Shown: positions 4,991 to 6,512 of the stretch, piece after piece
How the letters are laid out: the number at the start of each line of letters is the position of its first letter
Position numbering within the stretch: the stretch's first letter is position 1
Assembly: GCA_015521275.1 (NCBI GenBank)
Contig: WAOJ01000021.1
Coordinates: 1 to 6,512 of the forward strand
Direction of reading: 5' to 3'
Source of the DNA: Desulfurococcales archaeon
GTDB taxonomy: Archaea; Thermoproteota; Thermoprotei_A; Sulfolobales; Ignicoccaceae
Length of the DNA: 6,512 nucleotides
The notes under the pieces: model-generated
Database searches by the model: none
Told to the model about the DNA's origin: nothing
What the model saw: the letters and a program-made list of their open reading frames with translations, nothing else
Program-made: the position numbers and the translations under genes

Positions 4991-5524
4991 TTGACTCGCG
5001 TGGAACTCAAGCCCTCCCTAAAGGCCGCCTTAGCTCCCTTGGCGGGGGTCACCCTTGCTGGTTTAGTGGCGGCTCTACTGCCCTTTTACTTACCGTATAA
5101 CTACTCTTACACTGCAGAGTTGGCGATAGCAATCCTTATCTTGATATTGACCAAAGGACGTGCTGTTGCGATAGTGTTGCCCTTTTTGGTGGCCTCCTCG
5201 TGTTACTTCAATAAGTACTTAGCCTTAACGGCTATCCTCGTGTCGCTGATAGAAGACTTAGTAATAATACGGCTCTTCAAGTCAACAAAGGTTATAATAT
5301 CCGATAATGAGATAACTGTGAGGAAGGATTACATTATAAAGAGCTCGATAAAGACAATACCGAAGTCATCGATAGCCGAAATAAGCATCACCCAAGGAAT
5401 TTCCGAAAAGATAATGGGCTTTAGCGATATAATAATTATTCTGAGAAACGGCGACAAGGTTAAGGTGGAAGGTGTTAAGAAGGAAATGGCTGAAAAAGCT
5501 CTCGAGCTGATCCGCTCCAAGTAA
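4991..5524 (+). CDS. membrane protein with C-terminal bacterial-PH-like (bPH2/DUF304-type) domain
   Basis: The 177-residue product has a hydrophobic N-terminal half with probably four membrane segments (about 11-33, 40-55, 57-73 and 76-94), separated by short loops. A soluble domain follows (about 98-175) with alternating beta strands: VIISDNEITVRKDYI, then IPKSSIAEISITQGISEKIMG, then IIIILRNGDKVKVEGV, and a last helix EMAEKALELI. This strand pattern, with an IPxSxIxxI motif and a xxxMGF turn, resembles the bPH2 (YdbS-like, DUF304) fold. The role of these proteins is poorly known. The domain call is from pattern memory. The start is TTG at 4991; GTG at 5000 is an alternative, and a GGTG lies 10 bases before the TTG. 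It lies between DAHP synthase and aspS with short gaps of 44 and 39 bases, but shows no functional tie to either. Confidence 0.8.
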   Translation: MTRVELKPSLKAALAPLAGVTLAGLVAALLPFYLPYNYSYTAELAIAILILILTKGRAVAIVLPFLVASSCYFNKYLALTAILVSLIEDLVIIRLFKSTKVIISDNEITVRKDYIIKSSIKTIPKSSIAEISITQGISEKIMGFSDIIIILRNGDKVKVEGVKKEMAEKALELIRSK

Positions 5525-5552
5525 AATTAAGGCACGGCACCTTCACGCGCAC

Positions 5553-5557
5553 GGGTG
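5553..5557 (+). promoter_or_regulatory. Shine-Dalgarno sequence that decides the aspS start
   Basis: GGGTG lies 6 bases before the GTG at 5564 and matches the core GGTG of the archaeal ribosome-binding site. It overlaps the earlier in-frame GTG at 5555, which has no such signal upstream. This supports 5564 as the start. Confidence 0.5.
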
Positions 5558-5563
5558 CAGTTC

Positions 5564-6512
5564 GTGAAGTATAGGGATGTCTTGATCGCTGAGATCACAC
5601 CGGAGATGGAGGGCAAGGAAGTAAGGGTAGCTGGCTGGGTTCACGCAGTTAGAAGCATAGGTAAGCTAGCATTTCTAATACTCAGGGACTTCACCGGCAC
5701 CATACAAGTCACCTTCAGGGTTCCCAAAGATGCCGACGAGGAGACGAAGGAAAAGCACAAGCGTATGATAAAGCTCGTTAGCTCACTGAGCTTAGAAAGC
5801 GTGGTCATGGTGAAGGGAGTTGTAAAGAGGGACCCGAGGGCTCCTAAGGGAGTTGAGCTACTGGGTAAGGAAGTGGTCGTCCTCAACGAGGCTAAGTCAC
5901 CCTTACCGCTCGACGTGTCTGGCAAAGTTGACGCACACATCGACACTAGGCTTGCCAATAGGCCGATAGACTTGAGAAGGCCCGAGAGCCAAGCGGTCTT
6001 GAGGTTAACCTCTCTAGCGACTAAAGCCATAAGGAATTACTTGTATGACTTGAACTTCGTAGAGGTATTTACGCCAAAGATAATTGCTTCTGGGACTGAA
6101 GGTGGTGCACAACTAGTACCGGTCTTCTACTTCGGTAAACAAGCGTTCTTGGCCCAGAGCCCACAGCTTTACAAGGAACTGTTGACGTCCAGTTTGGAGT
6201 ACGTATTTGAAATAGGCCCGGCTTGGAGGCACGAGGAGAGTGACACGCCCTTCCACTTAGCTGAATTCATATCTGTTGACATAGAGATGGCCTTTGCTGA
6301 TTATAACGATGTAATGAAAGTCTTAGAGAACGTCATAAAGCGGGTAAGTGATACGTTGAGGAGTGAAGGGAGAAGGTGGCTGGAACTGCTGAAGCACGAG
6401 CCACCAGAGGTGAACCTACCCATTCCTAGGATAACTTACAAGGAGGCTTGGGAAATACTGAGGAGCGAGGGCTTTGATTTAGAACCCGGTGAGGACTTCG
6501 GAACTCCAGAAC
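5564..6512 (+). CDS. aspS: aspartyl-tRNA synthetase, archaeal type, probably non-discriminating (5' part)
   Basis: The first 316 codons of a class II synthetase are present; the gene runs off the window. It charges tRNA with aspartate. An N-terminal OB-fold anticodon-binding domain (about 18-105) precedes the catalytic core: SPLPLDVSGKVDAHIDTRL (about 116-134), FTPKIIASGTEGGAQL, FLAQSPQLYKEL and the class II motif 2 region PAWRHEESDTPFHLAEF. Text follows the Sulfolobus enzyme closely. The GTG at 5564 gives MKYRDVLIAEITPE, aligning with the Sulfolobus start; an upstream GTG (5555) adds three residues without support. In the anticodon domain, His27 (GWVH) and Pro94 (RAPKG) replace the Trp and Lys that mark discriminating AspRS (Thermococcus Trp26, Lys85). 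That pair suggests it also charges tRNA-Asn. A weak TATA-like AAAATTAA lies at about 5524-5531. Confidence 0.96.
   Translation, partial: MKYRDVLIAEITPEMEGKEVRVAGWVHAVRSIGKLAFLILRDFTGTIQVTFRVPKDADEETKEKHKRMIKLVSSLSLESVVMVKGVVKRDPRAPKGVELLGKEVVVLNEAKSPLPLDVSGKVDAHIDTRLANRPIDLRRPESQAVLRLTSLATKAIRNYLYDLNFVEVFTPKIIASGTEGGAQLVPVFYFGKQAFLAQSPQLYKELLTSSLEYVFEIGPAWRHEESDTPFHLAEFISVDIEMAFADYNDVMKVLENVIKRVSDTLRSEGRRWLELLKHEPPEVNLPIPRITYKEAWEILRSEGFDLEPGEDFGTPE

Noticed and set aside
5555..5557. GTG three codons upstream as the aspS start.
   Set aside because: It lacks an upstream ribosome-binding site and adds residues absent from Sulfolobus AspRS; GTG at 5564 has GGGTG at 6 bases.
5641..6030. 129-codon minus-strand frame opposite aspS.
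   Set aside because: Ser/Leu/Thr-rich antisense shadow of the conserved AspRS anticodon-binding domain.

Overview
The window looks like a piece of a hyperthermophilic crenarchaeal chromosome. Genes are tightly packed on both strands and use AGG arginine and ATA isoleucine codons freely. TATA-like boxes sit about 26 bases before start codons, several genes look leaderless or nearly so, and TTG and GTG starts are common. The aspartyl-tRNA synthetase and RNase HII are of archaeal type and closest to Sulfolobales/Desulfurococcales proteins I remember. A Desulfurococcales-like (for example Ignicoccus-like) host is a guess from style, not a proven assignment.

Layout. Bases 1-128 hold the last 42 codons of an unrecognised plus-strand gene; a candidate C/D box guide RNA (68-132) overlaps its stop codon. 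trpD (anthranilate phosphoribosyltransferase) runs on the minus strand at 187-1209, with a possible 29-codon upstream ORF at 1260-1349. A GHMP-family beta-RFAP synthase homologue runs plus at 1421-2350. Its 3' end overlaps by 44 bases the 3' end of a minus-strand mobB (2307-2852), which is coupled by an ATGA overlap to an upstream Cys-rich protein gene (2849-3265). From a shared divergent promoter at about 3300, the plus strand carries rnhB (apparently with a non-canonical start at 3332), a type I-beta DAHP synthase (3945-4946, overlapping rnhB by 59 bases), a membrane protein with a bacterial-PH-like domain (4991-5524) and the first 316 codons of aspS (5564 to the window edge).

How it fits together. 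DAHP synthase opens the shikimate pathway and TrpD acts in its tryptophan branch, but they lie in separate, oppositely directed units. MobB and the beta-RFAP synthase homologue point to molybdenum/tungsten cofactor and modified-pterin synthesis. RNase HII and AspRS are housekeeping genes. The AspRS carries the residue pair (His27, Pro94) associated with non-discriminating enzymes, implying that Asn-tRNA may be made by transamidation.

I found no mobile element, CRISPR array, tRNA or rRNA. The points most worth a second look are the C/D RNA candidate, the non-ATG start of rnhB, the duplicated four-cysteine protein, the small ORF before trpD, and the AspRS specificity signature.
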